A DNA stretch of 64,000 nucleotides from Xestospongia bergquistia (GCA_963965975.1 OZ014412.1:2792501-2856500); one strand, 5' to 3'. Shown: positions 12,523 through 26,706, counted from the first letter of the stretch. Program-made: numbers and translations. Notes: generated by a model from the letters alone, not told the origin.

Positions 12523-15284
12523 ATGGCAGGACCACTCATACTAACTCTCTTCATTATAATGTTGTTCTCCAATATCATAGGTATGCAATAGTAATGTAGT
12601 AATGTGTTATATATAATGGTTTTATTAAGTGTATGATGATTGATGATCTCATCAAAGTTGGTAATATAATTATATCAAATTATACTAACATTATTATATT
12701 AGAGAGTTGGTTGTTGTAATGTAATATTTACATGTTATCAATGACTCTACTCACAATTACAATATACACACATACATACATGCATACACATATCATTATA
12801 ATATTACATATATAAAATGCACACACACATACATTAGGTGTAGTGTGTGTATGTGTGTGTGTATTGTAATAATAAATCCAGTAATGTATATTACAGTTAT
12901 ATTATCATCATAAAATGGATTTGTTGACATTGTTCTCATGTTGATAAATTGATAGTAATTGTTTGTAATTTTATTTTATTGTTGTCACTTTTTGAAGTTG
13001 TATATGAAAATAATATAACATAAAAACTAGATAGGATAATATAAAATGTAATATATATGTACATGTAGTTGTGTATAAACATTTGGATCTATACTTGAAG
13101 GAACATGACCAACAAAAATTTTGTGATCAATAATTTACTTCATTATATATAGCTGTTCAGTTCATATTTACTCCGTCTCCTAACATTGAAGTCTATCAAC
13201 TAGCACATTACCAATGTTCAGTGGATCATACTGGTGTGAAGATTGCTTGGTATGTTAATGGAACCCTTGCTTCTAATGTTAATGGTATAACTACAAGTGG
13301 AGAAGGATCACACATCTCCAGTCTTACCATTCCTGGATATCCACAATATAACAAATCAGAGATGGAATGTTATGCCTTTGGGTCTGTGAATGGTATTAAT
13401 TATATCAACAACAGTGTGGCTATTCTGCTAATACAAGGTAACACACTCTCTCTAATATATGTATATGTTTCAACAGTTGTTAATGTAGGTAAACTAACAA
13501 TGGTTGATAATTTAGTTTGTGATCGACAGGACAATTGTATGATCTGTTCTTGGTATCCTCCATTTTCTATTGTACCCATATCAGGCTATAGTGTTAATAT
13601 TAGTAATGATAGCAGTGGAGAACTAGTTAATAAAAGTTTTACAGCTAATACCAACTGGACCTTCTGTATCATTACTAGTCAATTCGGTACATATACAATT
13701 AGTGTAGCTGGTAATAATACAGCTGGACAAGGAGAAATAAATACTATAACAAAAGAAATAAATACAGGTCAGTTTTGAAAAGATTGATTATAACATTTTC
13801 TTACTTATAATTTAATAGAAATTCTTGATACTAATGAGTATAATATCATTCCTAAAAACGTCAGTGGTAATTGGACTATATCAATTATCATAAAGGTTAA
13901 GATTACAATATTTTTTTGATTATAATGATTCTCTTGATTTAGAATAAAAAAAATTTGAGAAACCAATCTTCAATTTTGTCAGTCAATATAAGCAATAACA
14001 CGTTTGGTATTATTGTTGGAAGTCCTCTTGAAGGACATATATTTACAGGAAATGTCAAAATAGGAATATTACCAGACAATAAGATATGGAACTTGACTTT
14101 TAGACTGGAATATTATAGTGGTTTTTTGATCAACACGCCAGCACCAGAAAAACTTAGTAAGTAACTTGTTTAGATGAACTTGTTTATTCTTAATATTGAT
14201 AGGTACATTTGATGTGCAAAGAGGTAGTTTAATGATAACAAATCCAACTACTGGAGAAGTTTGTTTTACTTGTTATTTTCTTGAGGGTAGTCAATCACAA
14301 GGATGTTATATTGAATATAACTCACTTATAACAGACTACTACAGTGGTAACATTACCATAGTGAGAACATCAGTAAATACCAGTACTGCTAGTAAATGTG
14401 TGACAGGAATATATACTAGTAACTATAATGTGACATTTTATGATATGGATTATAACAATGTACCATATACTACTGAGTATGCTATAAAACTGTTTAATCA
14501 ATTAGTGACTGGACTATCTCCTATTCCTACTCTAACTACTACATCAAGTGTACCATTTATTAATATATTGTCATCAATAACTAATGTTATATCATCACCT
14601 ACTACACTATGTACAGACTGTGATAATAGTAAGTTATTATTAATATTATAACAATTGAGTTCATATTATTACTACTACAGTGAGGAGTGTTCAAAGAGAT
14701 CTAATAATAGGTAATACTAATATGATAACTTCTAGTCTAGTTAACTAAATATATCACTACATATTGTAGGTAGTATTACTGGTAGTCTAGTGGGTGTATC
14801 AGTTCTAATACTGGTATGCACTGTACTAGTACTTATAATGATATATAAGATAAGAAGAACAAAGTCACTGAGACAAGGTACAGTTAACTACATTTTATAT
14901 ACAGGCTCTCTTATATAAGTCACTACTAGATACTGTACAACATCAAGTGATGACTGGTATACCTCAATATGAGAATATTACTAATTACCATCATACTACT
15001 GAACTAGAGATGACCACATGTGCTGCATATGGTATGATATAATATTGACCAATAACAGTTTGTGTGTGTGTGTTTATATACATAGTATTGAGTAATGATC
15101 TCACTTGAGTATAATATGTTATTACATTGTAGGTACTGTACTATCTCCTGTTAATCCACTAACAGATACTGTCCCTCATCAAGATATACCTCAATATGAG
15201 AATGTTGATATGATCACTAATACACTATCTACTACTGAACTAGAGATGAACACATGTGCTGCATATGGTGTGATAAAATATTAA
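12523..15284 (+). CDS. R1: class I Ig/FN3 transmembrane receptor
   Basis: Ten exons join in frame: 12523-12580, 13153-13437, 13489-13767, 13819-13895, 13943-14156, 14203-14628, 14681-14710, 14770-14877, 14930-15031 and 15133-15284 (576 residues). Residues 1-19 are a signal peptide. Residues 20-114 are an Ig domain with Cys, Trp and Cys in place. Residues 115-207 are an FN3 domain (C-S-W-Y-P-P, then Y-T-I-S-V-A-G-N-N). Residues 208-446 have no recognised fold but contain C-F-T-C and S-Q-G-C. Residues ~457-490 hold the membrane span, followed by basic R-R-T-K. The tail carries Q-Y-E-N-I, Q-Y-E-N-V and a terminal A-A-Y-G-V-I-K-Y. The Y-x-N sites resemble Grb2-type SH2 ligands. Many N-glycosylation sequons are present. 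This is the reference intact class I gene. It converges with R2, whose 3' end is ~950 bp away. Confidence 0.85.
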
Positions 15285-16229
15285 ACAATACCTGATAGTA
15301 GTAATTGTCTCTATATATAATTATTAGTGACCTTTATTAGTTTTCTTAAAAAGAGGATAATTTATTGTTTATATAGCTTATATAGTAGTAACAGTCTCGA
15401 TATATTATACTAATGATCATATTAGTTTGATATAAGTGTGAAAGAGAAAATAATTTATTGTTCTTATAACATGTTTAAAATTACGTTTCGAAGAAATATC
15501 AGTTCAATGTTCCAACTTGTTATTAATATGAAGGACTCCAGCAATATCAATACTACTTATATATATATGTATATTATTAATATTGATGTATACATTCTAT
15601 TTAAAGTATTGAGAAATAGTAGTAATATTACACATACCAGTATTAACTACATATTAATATATATCATATTAATCACATATTAATCTGCTACTATTAACCA
15701 CATATGGTTAGTATATCTGGTCTTCATCCTATAAATAAAGATGTACATGATGATCAACACATTGCCACCTGACAGTAGGCTCTCTTAAATGACATTGACT
15801 TGAAGTTTAAGGCATTAATGTTATGACATATTGATAATATATTAGTCATAAGTACCTAGTTCAGGTCTGAGGTGATCAATGAGAAGGACATGAACAAGTC
15901 ACCAAAAGAAAACAGAACAAAGGGGAGGTCACTATGTTCAGATCATATAACACAATATTAAGTAATTATTATTATAATTATGTGAATATGAATATTTTCT
16001 ATATTGCATTTTTGGAGGGTCTTAAAAAATTGTAGCTTGATTATTACAGCTGCTTTTTAAATTATTTAGTCTGTTACTACTAAGTGCCATTGATATCTTT
16101 TATTCTTTAATGAGCATACAGCTGGTCTCTGAAGGTTGAAGGTCTCTTATTACATTTTGACAAAAAGAGTCTTTCACATTGATATAAAAATAATACACAC
16201 TATATAATTTATAACAATTACTTTTAATA
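15285..16229. other. Convergent 3' spacer between R1 and R2
   Basis: No gene is seen. Parts of this spacer (around 15430-15730 and 16140-16215) recur at 54830-55120 and 55290-55370 between R14 and R15, and at 50918-50985 before R13. The convergent pair was therefore duplicated as a unit. Confidence 0.6.
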
Positions 16230-18387
16230 TTATATCACACCATATGCAGCACATGTATTCATTTCTAGTTCAGTAGTAGGTAGTGTATTAGTGATCATAT
16301 CAACATTCTCATATTGAGATAGAACTTGATGAGGGACAGTATCTGTTAGCGGATTAACAGGAGATGGTACAGTACCTACAATGGATAATACCATTCACAA
16401 ACTATTCCCATTGTTAGTATTACCTTGTCTCAGTGACTTAGTTCTTCTTATCCAACATATCACTATATGTACTAGTACAGTACATACCAGTATTAGAACT
16501 GACACACCCACTAGACTACCTATATATTACAGTAATACATTATACAGTATACATAATAATATATTTATATGACAACAGTTTTCATTTTGAGAGTTAACTA
16601 TTTACTAACTTATAATAATATGACTACTAGTGTTTATATTATTATCATATTTATTACCTCCTAATATACTAGCAGCTGTTATAAACACTTTATTAACTTG
16701 TGTATCATCTATATAACATACATAGATATAATAATGATAACAAATGTACTAATGATTACTTACTGGTCAAACAGTCATATGTTCCTGTAGTAAGAGTAAT
16801 CATGGAAATAGGACTTGTGGATATTGGACAAGTAGTAGGAAATATTGTTACTATGGAAACATAATGTGATACAGGACAAGTCATTTCAACAGATGTGTAA
16901 GTTGGTTCTAATCCAGTAATAGTGATATTTGTAGATGATATTGCCCAGTCATTTGATAATCTGTCCTCCTCTTCAATATCATATACATATATATTATATA
17001 TACCACTAGGTAGATCATATGTACATCCAATTATTGTACTACTACATACTGGAGAACACATCAATGATATGTTACTATTGTAGGTAGAGGAGGTTAATGT
17101 TATAAGACAACCTTTAACAATAGCTCCTCTTATAAAATGACAGCTGTAACATATTCTACCAATATTACTTAGGTCATTATATAGGGTAGCTTCACTAATA
17201 TCATATGTACCTAATGAATGAGAAAATATTTATAAGTCATTTATAATGTACTTACTTAGTACAGTTGATTGTGTTACATCAATAACAGCTCCACTTGGTA
17301 ATGATAAAGTCATTCTTGTCTTCCATATTTTATTCTTAGTTATATTTACAATATAGATGGTAACAATAATAACTCCTTCATCAGTTAGAATTATTGGATT
17401 ATTTAGAAATATAGAAGAATTATCTTCATTGTATATAATAACATTTAGTTGAGCTGACTCTACTGTATGTAGACATTGTTGAAGTTCCTAATATTACAAA
17501 CATGAGGTATCTAGAGATATCATAATGTAACTTACCAAATCATATATTGTTATATTTAGTATCCAACTATTAACTGATCTGATAAAGGTAGTTGTTAAAT
17601 TACTTATATTAACTAAAATGAAAGTAATAAATTATATATTAGTAACCATAGTGATAATACCTCCTGGTACATGTAGTGATGTAGTAGTTATCTCTCCTTC
17701 TCCAGCTGAGTTATTACCAGCTACACTAATTGTATATGTACCAAATTGACTGGGACAGTACTGCCATGTTGTAGAAGATGTAGTGTTCTGTGTAACTAGT
17801 TCTCCTCCATAAGTAACATTGATGATATAACCAGGTATGGATACCAGAGAGAAGGGAGCAGACCAGGAACAGTTTATATACTGACTTTGTACATGACATA
17901 TTAAGTTATTGACAGCAGCTAGTTGACCTAATGAGAGGAGATACAATAACATATATCAGAGAGTGTGTTACCTTGTATTCTCAGAGTAGATTGACTGAAG
18001 TTGACATAACCACTGCCATTCACTAATCCAAATGCATTACATGTTACTACAGTATTGTTATATTGAGGATATCCAGGTATGGTAAGACTGGAGTTAGGTG
18101 ATCCTGCTCCATTTGTAATAATACCAAGTTGAGTAATATTATTATCAGTAGAAGTAGTTTCATTAACAAGCCAAGTAATAGTCACACCAGTATGATCTAC
18201 TGAACATTGGTAATGTGCTAGCTGATAGACTCCAATGTTAGGAGATGGAGTAAATATGAACTGAATAGCTATATAATAAAACTAAATAAAATAGTACATT
18301 AGTTATTAATATAATCATACCTGTACATTTTAATATAATAGATACTAACAATATCAGTAATAGCCATGTTGTCTTCACTAGATCCAT
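16230..18387 (-). CDS. R2: class I Ig/FN3 transmembrane receptor
   Basis: Nine exons join in frame: 18321-18387, 17972-18268, 17661-17927, 17536-17612, 17256-17487, 16764-17210, 16658-16708, 16424-16519 and 16230-16375 (559 residues). Signal peptide residues 1-22; Ig 23-121 (Y-Q-C, T-W-L-V, V-T-C); FN3 122-210 (C-S-W-S-A-P, Y-T-I-S-V-A-G). Residues 314-462 include C-Y-S-C-H-F and K-G-C, then C-T-Y-D-L-P-S-G-I-Y-N, the hallmark of the unnamed class I domain. Membrane span ~481-503, then W-I-R-R-T-K. The tail has Q-Y-E-N-V and ends A-A-Y-G-V-I. Unlike its sisters it stops directly after that Ile and lacks the final K-Y, because the stop arises two codons earlier. It lacks the extra tail exon (Y-E-N-I) found in R1 and R14. 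Confidence 0.85.
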
Positions 18388-20141
18388 ACTGAGTTTATCA
18401 TTACATCATTATTACACCACTACAAATACACTGATAATACACTATATAACAGTATATCTTATGTAATTTGAATAAATCTGTTTTGTTTATTTTAACTAAA
18501 ACAATTAGAATATTGCTCATATGTGAATTATAGTATTTAAACTTGTTTATTAAGATATTTTAAATTTAAATTTGAACAACACTTTATTAACATATTAAAA
18601 ACACACACACACAGGAAGAGAGAGAGAGAGTGTGCACTGTAGTTAGTTAGTTAGTTGGTTAGTTATTGTCTTATAATAACACCATATGCATCACACTCCT
18701 TCATTGTTTAGTTCCTACAATAATATATCAATGAAATATTTTATTATTTTAAGATATTTTATACTTCAATGTGAAATTAATATTAAACCCAGAACCCTAG
18801 CCAATAATCTTTGGACCCTACATGTATTAATTTCACATTAAAGTATGTATTGAGTATTATATTATTATCATAAATATTATATTACTTTTAATTATAACTC
18901 ACTGTTGATATATCTTTTATTACATATGACAACTTTAAACAAACTATAAATAAAATATAGTATTGTTGAGTACAGATAAGAGATAATGTGATGTGATATA
19001 TTAACATATATTAATAGATCATGTGATCATTTCCTGGCATTTTAAAGTATTAGGTCCAAGGAGACACTGACAAAAGGATCTGTGAAATAGTTATATTTTC
19101 TTACTGATATCATTTACTTTTACATTACTTCTTATAATCTATACATTGTATATTACCTATTATTTAAAATATAATATCATTCATTCATCTTAATTAGAAC
19201 TCATTACCAATTAAGACATTGTAATGGCTAGAATATTGAATGTCAAATTCATAATTTCTCAATAGAAATTATCTCATGCATGCTCAAAGTTAAGATATGT
19301 AATATAACATTATTTATCACCATAGTAATAAATCTTACATTGATGTACTTCCAACATAACCATAACTGGAGACACCAGTAAAAGCCAATTAATGACATAT
19401 TACATTATTATATTATAATGTTATAATATAGTATTATTATATTGGATAATGTCTTAACTGATATCTAGTGTTAGTAGTTGAACAACCTGATATATAGTTT
19501 CAAGTTGATATGTAATATGAGTGTATATACTCTACTAAGTTTATTATCAGTGATATTATTGGCAGTAGTATAGTAATATAGTGTATTATATACTGATATA
19601 TAATAATATTTACTACAACAGTATATCATACTCTATTTAGTATGAACAGCTGCTAAGTTATTATCTACACTTGATGTACATCATTATGTGACTAATAAGA
19701 TATGTAAGTTGATAACTCATTTTGATATTGTCTTCAGTAATTATGAAATTAGTGAACATGAAATATACTCACAATGTATTAATGTTTATTCTATGTGGAT
19801 ATATACATGTACATGTACATGTATATTGTGATTTGGTCTATAGTACATTTATTAGTACATGTAGTAGTTATGTTATTGTGTCATACTTGATAATGAGTAA
19901 TAATATTGACAGCTGCTATAATGATACAAGGTAATCATGTAAAGCTCATATTAATAAATTAATAACTAGTCTTATAATAAACATTAAATAACTCAATGAC
20001 ATAATAAAACATGACAGAATAAAACAATGAACTAAAAAGTGACACATTTAATATTAAACATGTCAACAATGAGTTAAAAACATATTGTTATCATTTTAAA
20101 GGTGATGTGTGGAGGAGGTTACTGTTGTTGATTGTCCTCCA
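18388..20141 (-). other. Intergenic region with receptor and SRCR relics
   Basis: At 18660-18720 lies a shortened copy of the class IV tail exon, antisense (A-Y-G-V-I-I). Around 19010-19090 is a remnant of the class IV small exon flank (palindromic GATCATGTGATCA). At about 19336-19400 lies the 3' end of an SRCR exon similar to 11158-11230. The order matches the region 34.3-35.4 kb, which is a paralogous block. No intact gene is supported. Confidence 0.55.
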
Positions 20142-23100
20142 TTATTGTAAGAACCCTAGGTGGGATTCAAGTTTAGGAGGACATGGCAAAAGTTGTGGTT
20201 CTCCTAACTGAACCTGAATCATAGCATTTCTCGTAGAGAGCCTCTTTTAATAACAAAGAAGAGAATGGTAACTATAGCAACATTGATGTATCATGACATG
20301 TAATACCTTATTAGGGTCAGTCGATGCCTTGATATCAGTGTAGATAATAGACTCCTCTATATTTGATGTAGAAGATACCATTGGTCTGTTCTTAGGAACA
20401 TTGCCTAGTTCATCATACATTACATCTCCAGCTCCTTTTGGCTTAGCTCTGGCTCCAATTGGTTTGTTTATCTAATATGATACAAGTTATTATGACATAG
20501 TGAACTGTATTATCTCTTACTTCATTATTTAGAGTTGAATACAAACCAGTTTGTTGTAACTGATAGTTGTTTTCTCTACTCTATAATAATATTGTGAATT
20601 AGACGATGATTGTCTACCCATAGTTAACTAACCTCTCTCTCTTGTCTCTTCAAGACAGAATAATCTCCAGCTGCTGTACCATAAGGTACATCATCTCTAC
20701 TTATGACAGAGTAATCTCCTCCAGCTGTCACATTTAGTAGTGATTCATGAGGTATATTATCTCTCTTTAATACTGAATAATCACCTCCAGATGTTGTACT
20801 GGTTCGAGGTATTACATGAAGTGTCACATCTTCTCTCTTGGCTTCAGAGTACCAAGCTGTCAAAGGTCCATTATATGGAGATACATGAGGTTCATCTCCA
20901 CCATGGAACAAAGGTATAGGAGGTGGTTTGTCATTATCAGCTGAGTAAGGCAGCATGGGAGGAGGAACTTTATCATATCGCAGAGATAAAGATTGTGGTT
21001 TCTTGTTTACTTCAGCATAGACAGGATTTGAATATAACTATAATGAAGATCAGATGTGACTAATTAATATTAATAATTCTAATTTAAAGGAATGATGACT
21101 AACCCCTGATATTAGATTGACTTGAATGTTTTACAACTAATGGTGAGTTCAATGCTTATTTTGATATCAAATAAATATTCTATTTTATTTAATTTATTGT
21201 GTAGGGATTGTATAGAATATAGAAACCTGACTCCTGTTCTTAGCATTATACATGTAAGTAATAATATTATACCTCTTCTAAGTTATTGTCTTTGTTACTT
21301 CTAAAGTATGATCATTGAACTGTTAACATATATGATTGTATTAGCTTACCTCATAGAAACAGTTAATGGACTACCACTTGGTTTGTTATCTATATTGAGA
21401 GTTTTAAAGTTTTAAGAAATTACAAGAGTGTCTGACTTTTCTTTTGTCTTCTTATCATTATACAACCAGTTAGAACTAGTACTATAGCAATTAGTATGAT
21501 GACAATAATACCTCCGACAACACCAATGACATAATATATTCCAACAGATGATGATGGTGATGATGATGATGATGTTGTAGTAGTGACTGTTAAAGTAGAA
21601 ATAGTTATTTTTATTTAATAATACTTGTTACATTAATATGAAATGATCTTAAAAAGCAATAGATAGAACCTGATATATATATAAAATTTTAAATGATATA
21701 ATCGTTATATTTACAATTAATAATTAGCAAAACCTTTTTTAAAAAACATAAGACACACTAGCTAAGTTTTGAAGATGTAGTAATTGTCTGAACTATAATT
21801 TGTAATAAAAACATTGAAGTACTTGTAGTTTCTATATATCATTACAAGTTAATATGACAATAACATTTAAAGACATTATTGTATACTTCCTAATATTTGA
21901 TGTATCACTTGTCATGACTACAGTTGTAGATGATCTACTAAGTATACCTAATAATGTTATTGATTCCAAATAATTAATTGTTTTAAACTTAAATTTTATT
22001 TTTATATCAAACAATCTTACTATAATATTGAGATGATGTTGTTAGATCACTAGTACTAGTAATAACTGGTTTTTCATCAGGAATATTAACTATATGAGAA
22101 GTAAACATAACACAATTTATCATAATATTTAAATAACCTATAGTCTTATTAGGGTATCCATCTCCTAGTATATTAACTGGTACCACTGTTATAATGTAGG
22201 TATATCCAACTAGTAGTCCAGTCAATGTAATGTTAGTAACAGTAGTTATATTAACAGTTAGTGAACCTGATATGTTGTGATAGACTTTGTAGTACAAGAG
22301 AGGAGGACGAGAGGAGAGAGAAGGTGACTAAATGAAACTAAAGTAATATCAAGTTATTATTAATAATATTATACCTCCCAAAAAATAGAAATAGTATAGT
22401 CCTCTGTGTTGTTAGTGATAGTATAAGTCATTAGTGGTACAGCTTGTAGAACTAGTATAAAGCACATTACTTAAGATATTGAAACAGTTCGATTCTTACC
22501 ATCCAGAGTGAACATAGAATATTGACTATAGGGTCCTAATCTATTGATAGCATCAGACCCTACTACTCTGTACTGATACTCTACTGACTGAGAGAGATCA
22601 GTAGATACATTAATACTGGTGATATTACTACCAGTACTAAGACCATTGATCAATTTATTATCACTGGTTGTCCTGATCTCAACAGTGTAGTTAACTATAC
22701 AGTTAGGATGAATAGTAGGAAGTGACCAGTAGAGAATGACTGAAGTGTTTGTGAGAGCTGTAAAACCCAGTCCTATAGGAGCATCACTTGGAGGACCTTA
22801 CAATGATAGTACATGTTAGTTATATATGATACTGTTAGTGACATACCTGATATTATAATAGGACAAGTCATTGAGTCTCTATTTTCACACTTGACTTGTG
22901 TTCCATTCTTATCAATAGTGGCAACAAATCTTAAATTAGTTGTTATTCCAGGATTGTTAACACTCACAAGACCAGCAGTAAACCCAGTATTATTAACATT
23001 ACTAACTTGTCCAGTACTTGTTATTGTAGCAAAGGGATTACTATCTGATGGAGGAGAATACCAAAGTGCTTTATGGCCTGTTATTATACAAGTGACTGCT

Positions 23101-23262
23101 CCTTGTGTCTGTGGACATACTCCATGATTGCAATCTATACTTGTAACTGAAGCTTCTATTTTTACTTAAGAAACAAACTTCAAATATTGTATTATAATAT
23201 ATTAACTCACTTATGATAAGTAAGAGAAGATAGATCAAATATGTTGTAGCACACTTATCCAT
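20142..23262 (-). CDS. R3: class II Ig/FN3 receptor with long ITIM-type tail
   Basis: Exons: 23211-23262 (signal peptide M-D-K-C-A-T-T-Y), 22847-23164 (Ig), 22500-22796 (FN3), 22375-22451 plus 22138-22327 (second FN3, split), 22021-22089 (Ser/Thr stalk), 21437-21586 (stalk and membrane span V-I-G-V-V-G-G-I-I-V-I-I), 21350-21389, then tail exons 20633-21037, 20521-20580, 20307-20471 and 20142-20243. The tail holds three GDYSV(L/I) repeats, G-L-Y-S-T-L, and two motifs matching the ITIM consensus: V-M-Y-D-E-L and I-I-Y-T-D-I. Such motifs, when phosphorylated, recruit SH2 phosphatases in known receptors. Two stalk exons present in R8 are damaged here: the donor after 21900 reads GG instead of GT, and the copy near 21765-21830 has an extra base. 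Both exons are phase 1 at each end, so skipping them keeps the frame. The phase link between 21350 and 21037 is not resolved and may need a tiny exon. Confidence 0.75.
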
Positions 23263-24909
23263 TTTGACAACATTGGTAGACTAAATAGATTATTAAGTTA
23301 TGATATTGTAATATAATGAATAGACTTATTTATGGAGGAGGTGTCTTTGTGGGTTGACTTTATATATTATTAGTGTAATGTCTATTTATAGTAACGTGTA
23401 GACTATTTATATTACTAAATAAATAATACACACCTCTCCAACCACAACAATAATGTAGTTCTCTGTATTCTTTGTGATACTATAAGTCTGTAGTACTAAT
23501 CAACTTTGTGGTTATAAGGAAAAGAAGTACATATGTTATAATAAAACTGAACTGACTACACATTAAAATTACTCTATATGTGAGTGTTGTTGAATACTAT
23601 ATAGATACAGGTATATATATTATATATGTAGTAGTAATATTATAAAGTCATCTTCCTTGTTTTATAGTTATAAAGGAAATGAAGTACATAGGTTATGATA
23701 GTTAATGTAAACTGAACTGACCACATGTTATAATTACTACATGTGTAAGTGTTGTTCAGTATACAGGTATATATATTATATATGTAGTAGTACTATTATA
23801 AAGTCACCTTTCCTAGTTATAAAGGAAATGAAGTTCATAGGTTATGATAGTTAATGTAAACTCACATGTTATAATTATTGTGTGTGGGTGTTGTTGGCTC
23901 TATACGTATTGAACCAACAACACCCACACAGAATAATTATAACATGTGAGTTATACATGTACAAGTGTATGTGCTTGCTTGGAAAGGTAAAAGCAAACTG
24001 CAACAATTATTACAAAAATTATATTAAACCTGATGACACAATTGTTTAAATTTGTTTACTGTTAAGGTATTTTGTATTTTTCAAATCATTGATGATTTCA
24101 TTATTGTCAAATCAACCTTATCAAGTTATCATCTTTAATTTCATATAATAATCTTTTAGAACTGAATACCCAATCAATTACCAGTTGTAATTATTACATT
24201 ATGTAAATAACATAATTACATCATTGAAAATGCAAGCATTAATTTTAAGTAGTAACTTGTATTATAATAAGTCTATATACAGCTTGTGGTCTAGATAACA
24301 TGTAATATTTATAATAATGGTTTGTAAATTATGTATTATAGTTTATTGTTATTGTATCATTATTATTACAAAGAGTAGTAATAATTTTTGCTATGGGGGT
24401 GTATTAAAGGTTATATTTACTAAAAGGATGATACTCATGTTAAAACTGAATCTTTAAAACAACCATTCATTATCTAAAAGAGAAAAAATACAATTTATAA
24501 TAGACAATAATGATAATTATAACAGATGCTAATGATATAACTAGTAATATTTTATAGATAAATGATATCAGTGACTAGTCTAATGATGAAATTAGGACAT
24601 ATACTTTTATCACACAAATATAACTTCATAGTTTTACATGTATCATATAGCAGAATATACTTAAGATGTTAAATGATGTAAACTTTGTTAGTTCACTGAT
24701 AGTAATAATGTAGTAACATAAATAAAAATAATAATGGAGTGATATAAATAAATTATTCACTTTATTATTTATTTTGTTGCCAATAAGTAATAACTTAATA
24801 ATAACGTTTCTAAGTGAGTATTTTTATTCTTTATAACAAAACATTAAACATACTGTCATCAAATAAATTGATTGACTTTGTATAAAAAAGTTTAACTTAA
24901 AAAATGTTC
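23263..24909. repeat. Intergenic region with diverged ~120-170 bp repeats
   Basis: At least three copies of one unit lie between 23500 and 23900. Each runs: TTATAAAGGAAATGAAGT, TTATGATAGTTAATGTAAAC, then a GTGTGGGTGTTGTT stretch, an AT-rich palindromic part and a TATAAAGTCA stretch. The same unit recurs inverted at 26830-27200 and direct at 40240-40990. The rest (24000-24900) is 3' flank shared almost unchanged with 27500-28045 and 41180-41790. No gene is seen. Confidence 0.7.
23861..23950. repeat. Long near-perfect hairpin, 37-bp arms
   Basis: Arms 23861-23897 and 23914-23950 are reverse complements with one mismatch, around a 16-base loop. The arms are made of the end of the dispersed repeat unit, so this is probably two units joined head to head. 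Confidence 0.9.
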
Positions 24910-26706
24910 TTAATTAATATATCCATATGCAGTATTTCCTTGTAATTCAATGATCTCTTTTTGTTCTGAGGTCTCTGGTAACATAGCATCATCATATATT
25001 GGATCTAACTGGGTAGTAGTAGTGGGTGGAGTGTCTTTGCTGGAGCTCCTCCTTCTCATAATGAGATAGACAATAAATGTAGTAATAACAGCAGTTAATA
25101 GAGAAGAGATGAACATACTGACTGGTATACTCACTGTTAAGTAAACAATTCAATAATGTAACATATTTATTTTATAAATTACCTGATAAATATAATGTTT
25201 GTTGGTTTATATTAGCTATAATAGAAATGTATTTAATTGTAGTTAATTGTAGTGAAGACATACTTGGACAAAAAACAGTAGTTATTGGTGAACATAATGT
25301 CACTGTCAAAGTAAGGAATTATTGTTAAAATCTTAATATTTAAAATGATTATAATTTTGTACTCACTAATAGTTGATGTATCACTTGTAATAACTACAGC
25401 TGTAGAAGAAGGACTAGACTCATTTATTGGTGTTACTATGTAATTTTTATTATAAATTATACTGATCACTCTTACAATGTTTAGATGATAATATTATAAC
25501 ACCTGTAGTGGTGATTATTAGGAATAATAACTATATGAGAAGTAAACATATCACACTTTATAATAACATTTCAATAACCTTTAGTCTTATTAGGGTATCC
25601 ATCTCCTAGTATATTAACTGGTACCACTGTTATAATGCAGGTATATCCAGTTAGTAGTCCAGTCAATGTAATGTTAGTAACAGTAGTTATATTAATAGTT
25701 AGTGAACCTGATATGTTGTGATAGACTTTGTAGTACAAGAGAGGAGGACTAGAGGAGAGAGGAGGTGACTAAAGGAAACTAAAATAATATTAAGTGATTA
25801 TTAATAATATTATACCTCCCAAAAAATAGAAATATTATAGTCCTCTGTGTTTTTAGTGATAGTATAAGTGATTAGTGGTACAGCTTGTAGAACTAGTATA
25901 AAGCACATTACTTAAGATATTAAAACTGTTTGATTCTTACCATCCAGAGTGAACATAGCATATTGACTATAGGGTCCTAATCTATTGATAGCATCAGACC
26001 CTACTACTATGTACTGATACTCTACTGACTGAGAGAGAGCAATAAATACATTAATACTGGTAATATTACTACCAGTATTAAGACTACCAATCAACATATT
26101 ATCACTGGTTGTTCTGATCTCAACAGTGTAGTTAACTATACAGTTAGGATGAATAGTAGGAGGTGACCAGTAGAGAATAACTGAAGTGTTTGTGAGAGCT
26201 ATAAAACTCAGTCCTATAGGAGCATCACTTGGAGGGCCTTACAATGATAGTACATGTTAGTTATATATATGATACTGTTAGTGACATACCTGATATCATA
26301 ATAGTACAAGTCATTGAATCTCTATCTTCACACTTGACTTGCGCTCCATTCTTATCAGTAGTGGCAATAAAGCTTAATTTAGTTGTTATTCCAGGATTGT
26401 TAACACTCACAAGACCAGCAGTAAACCGAGTATTATTAACATTACTAACTTGTCCAGTACTTGTTATTGTAGCAATGGAATTACTATCTGATGGAGGAGA
26501 ATACCAAAGTGCTTTATTGCCTGTTATTATACAAGTGACTGCTCCTTGTGTCTGTGGACATACTCCATGATTGCAATCTATACTTGTAACTGAAGCTTCT
26601 ATTTTTACTATAAGAAGTAAACTTCAAATATTTTATTATAATATATTAACTCACTTATCATAAGTAAGAGAATAGAAATCAAATATATTGCAGCACATTT
26701 ATCCAT
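24910..26706 (-). CDS. R4: class III Ig/FN3 receptor, short tail
   Basis: Exons: 26655-26706, 26290-26607, 25941-26237, 25816-25892, 25579-25768, 25367-25435, 25264-25302, 25183-25215 and 24910-25133 (432 residues). Signal peptide M-D-K-C-A-A-I-Y, Ig with C-P-Q-T-Q-G and A-L-W-Y-S-P-P, FN3, a second FN3 split over the 77-nt and 190-nt exons, three short Ser/Thr-rich stalk exons, then the membrane span (S-M-F-I-S-S-L-L-T-A) and R-R-R-S-S-S. The tail has P-I-Y-D-D and ends T-A-Y-G-Y-I-N. The stalk exon that R9 has at 42373-42435 is present here near 25490-25530 but lacks 8 bases and is out of frame. Because it is phase 1 on both sides, leaving it out restores the frame, and the model above does so. 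An in-frame stop in the 25530-25580 gap supports an intron there. Confidence 0.75.

Noticed and set aside
15438..15683. Open frame after the R1 stop codon
   Set aside because: Composition is that of AT-rich spacer, and the related spacer between R14 and R15 does not keep the frame.
16381..16572. Plus-strand open frames repeated opposite the class I membrane exons (also at 33131, 51150, 55511)
   Set aside because: Antisense to the TM exon; hydrophobicity mirrors the coding strand and frames end at the exon borders.
22813..23127. Plus-strand open frames opposite the Ig exons of R3, R4, R5, R8 and R9
   Set aside because: They recur only because the minus-strand Ig exon is conserved; they have no start context, splice structure or domain.
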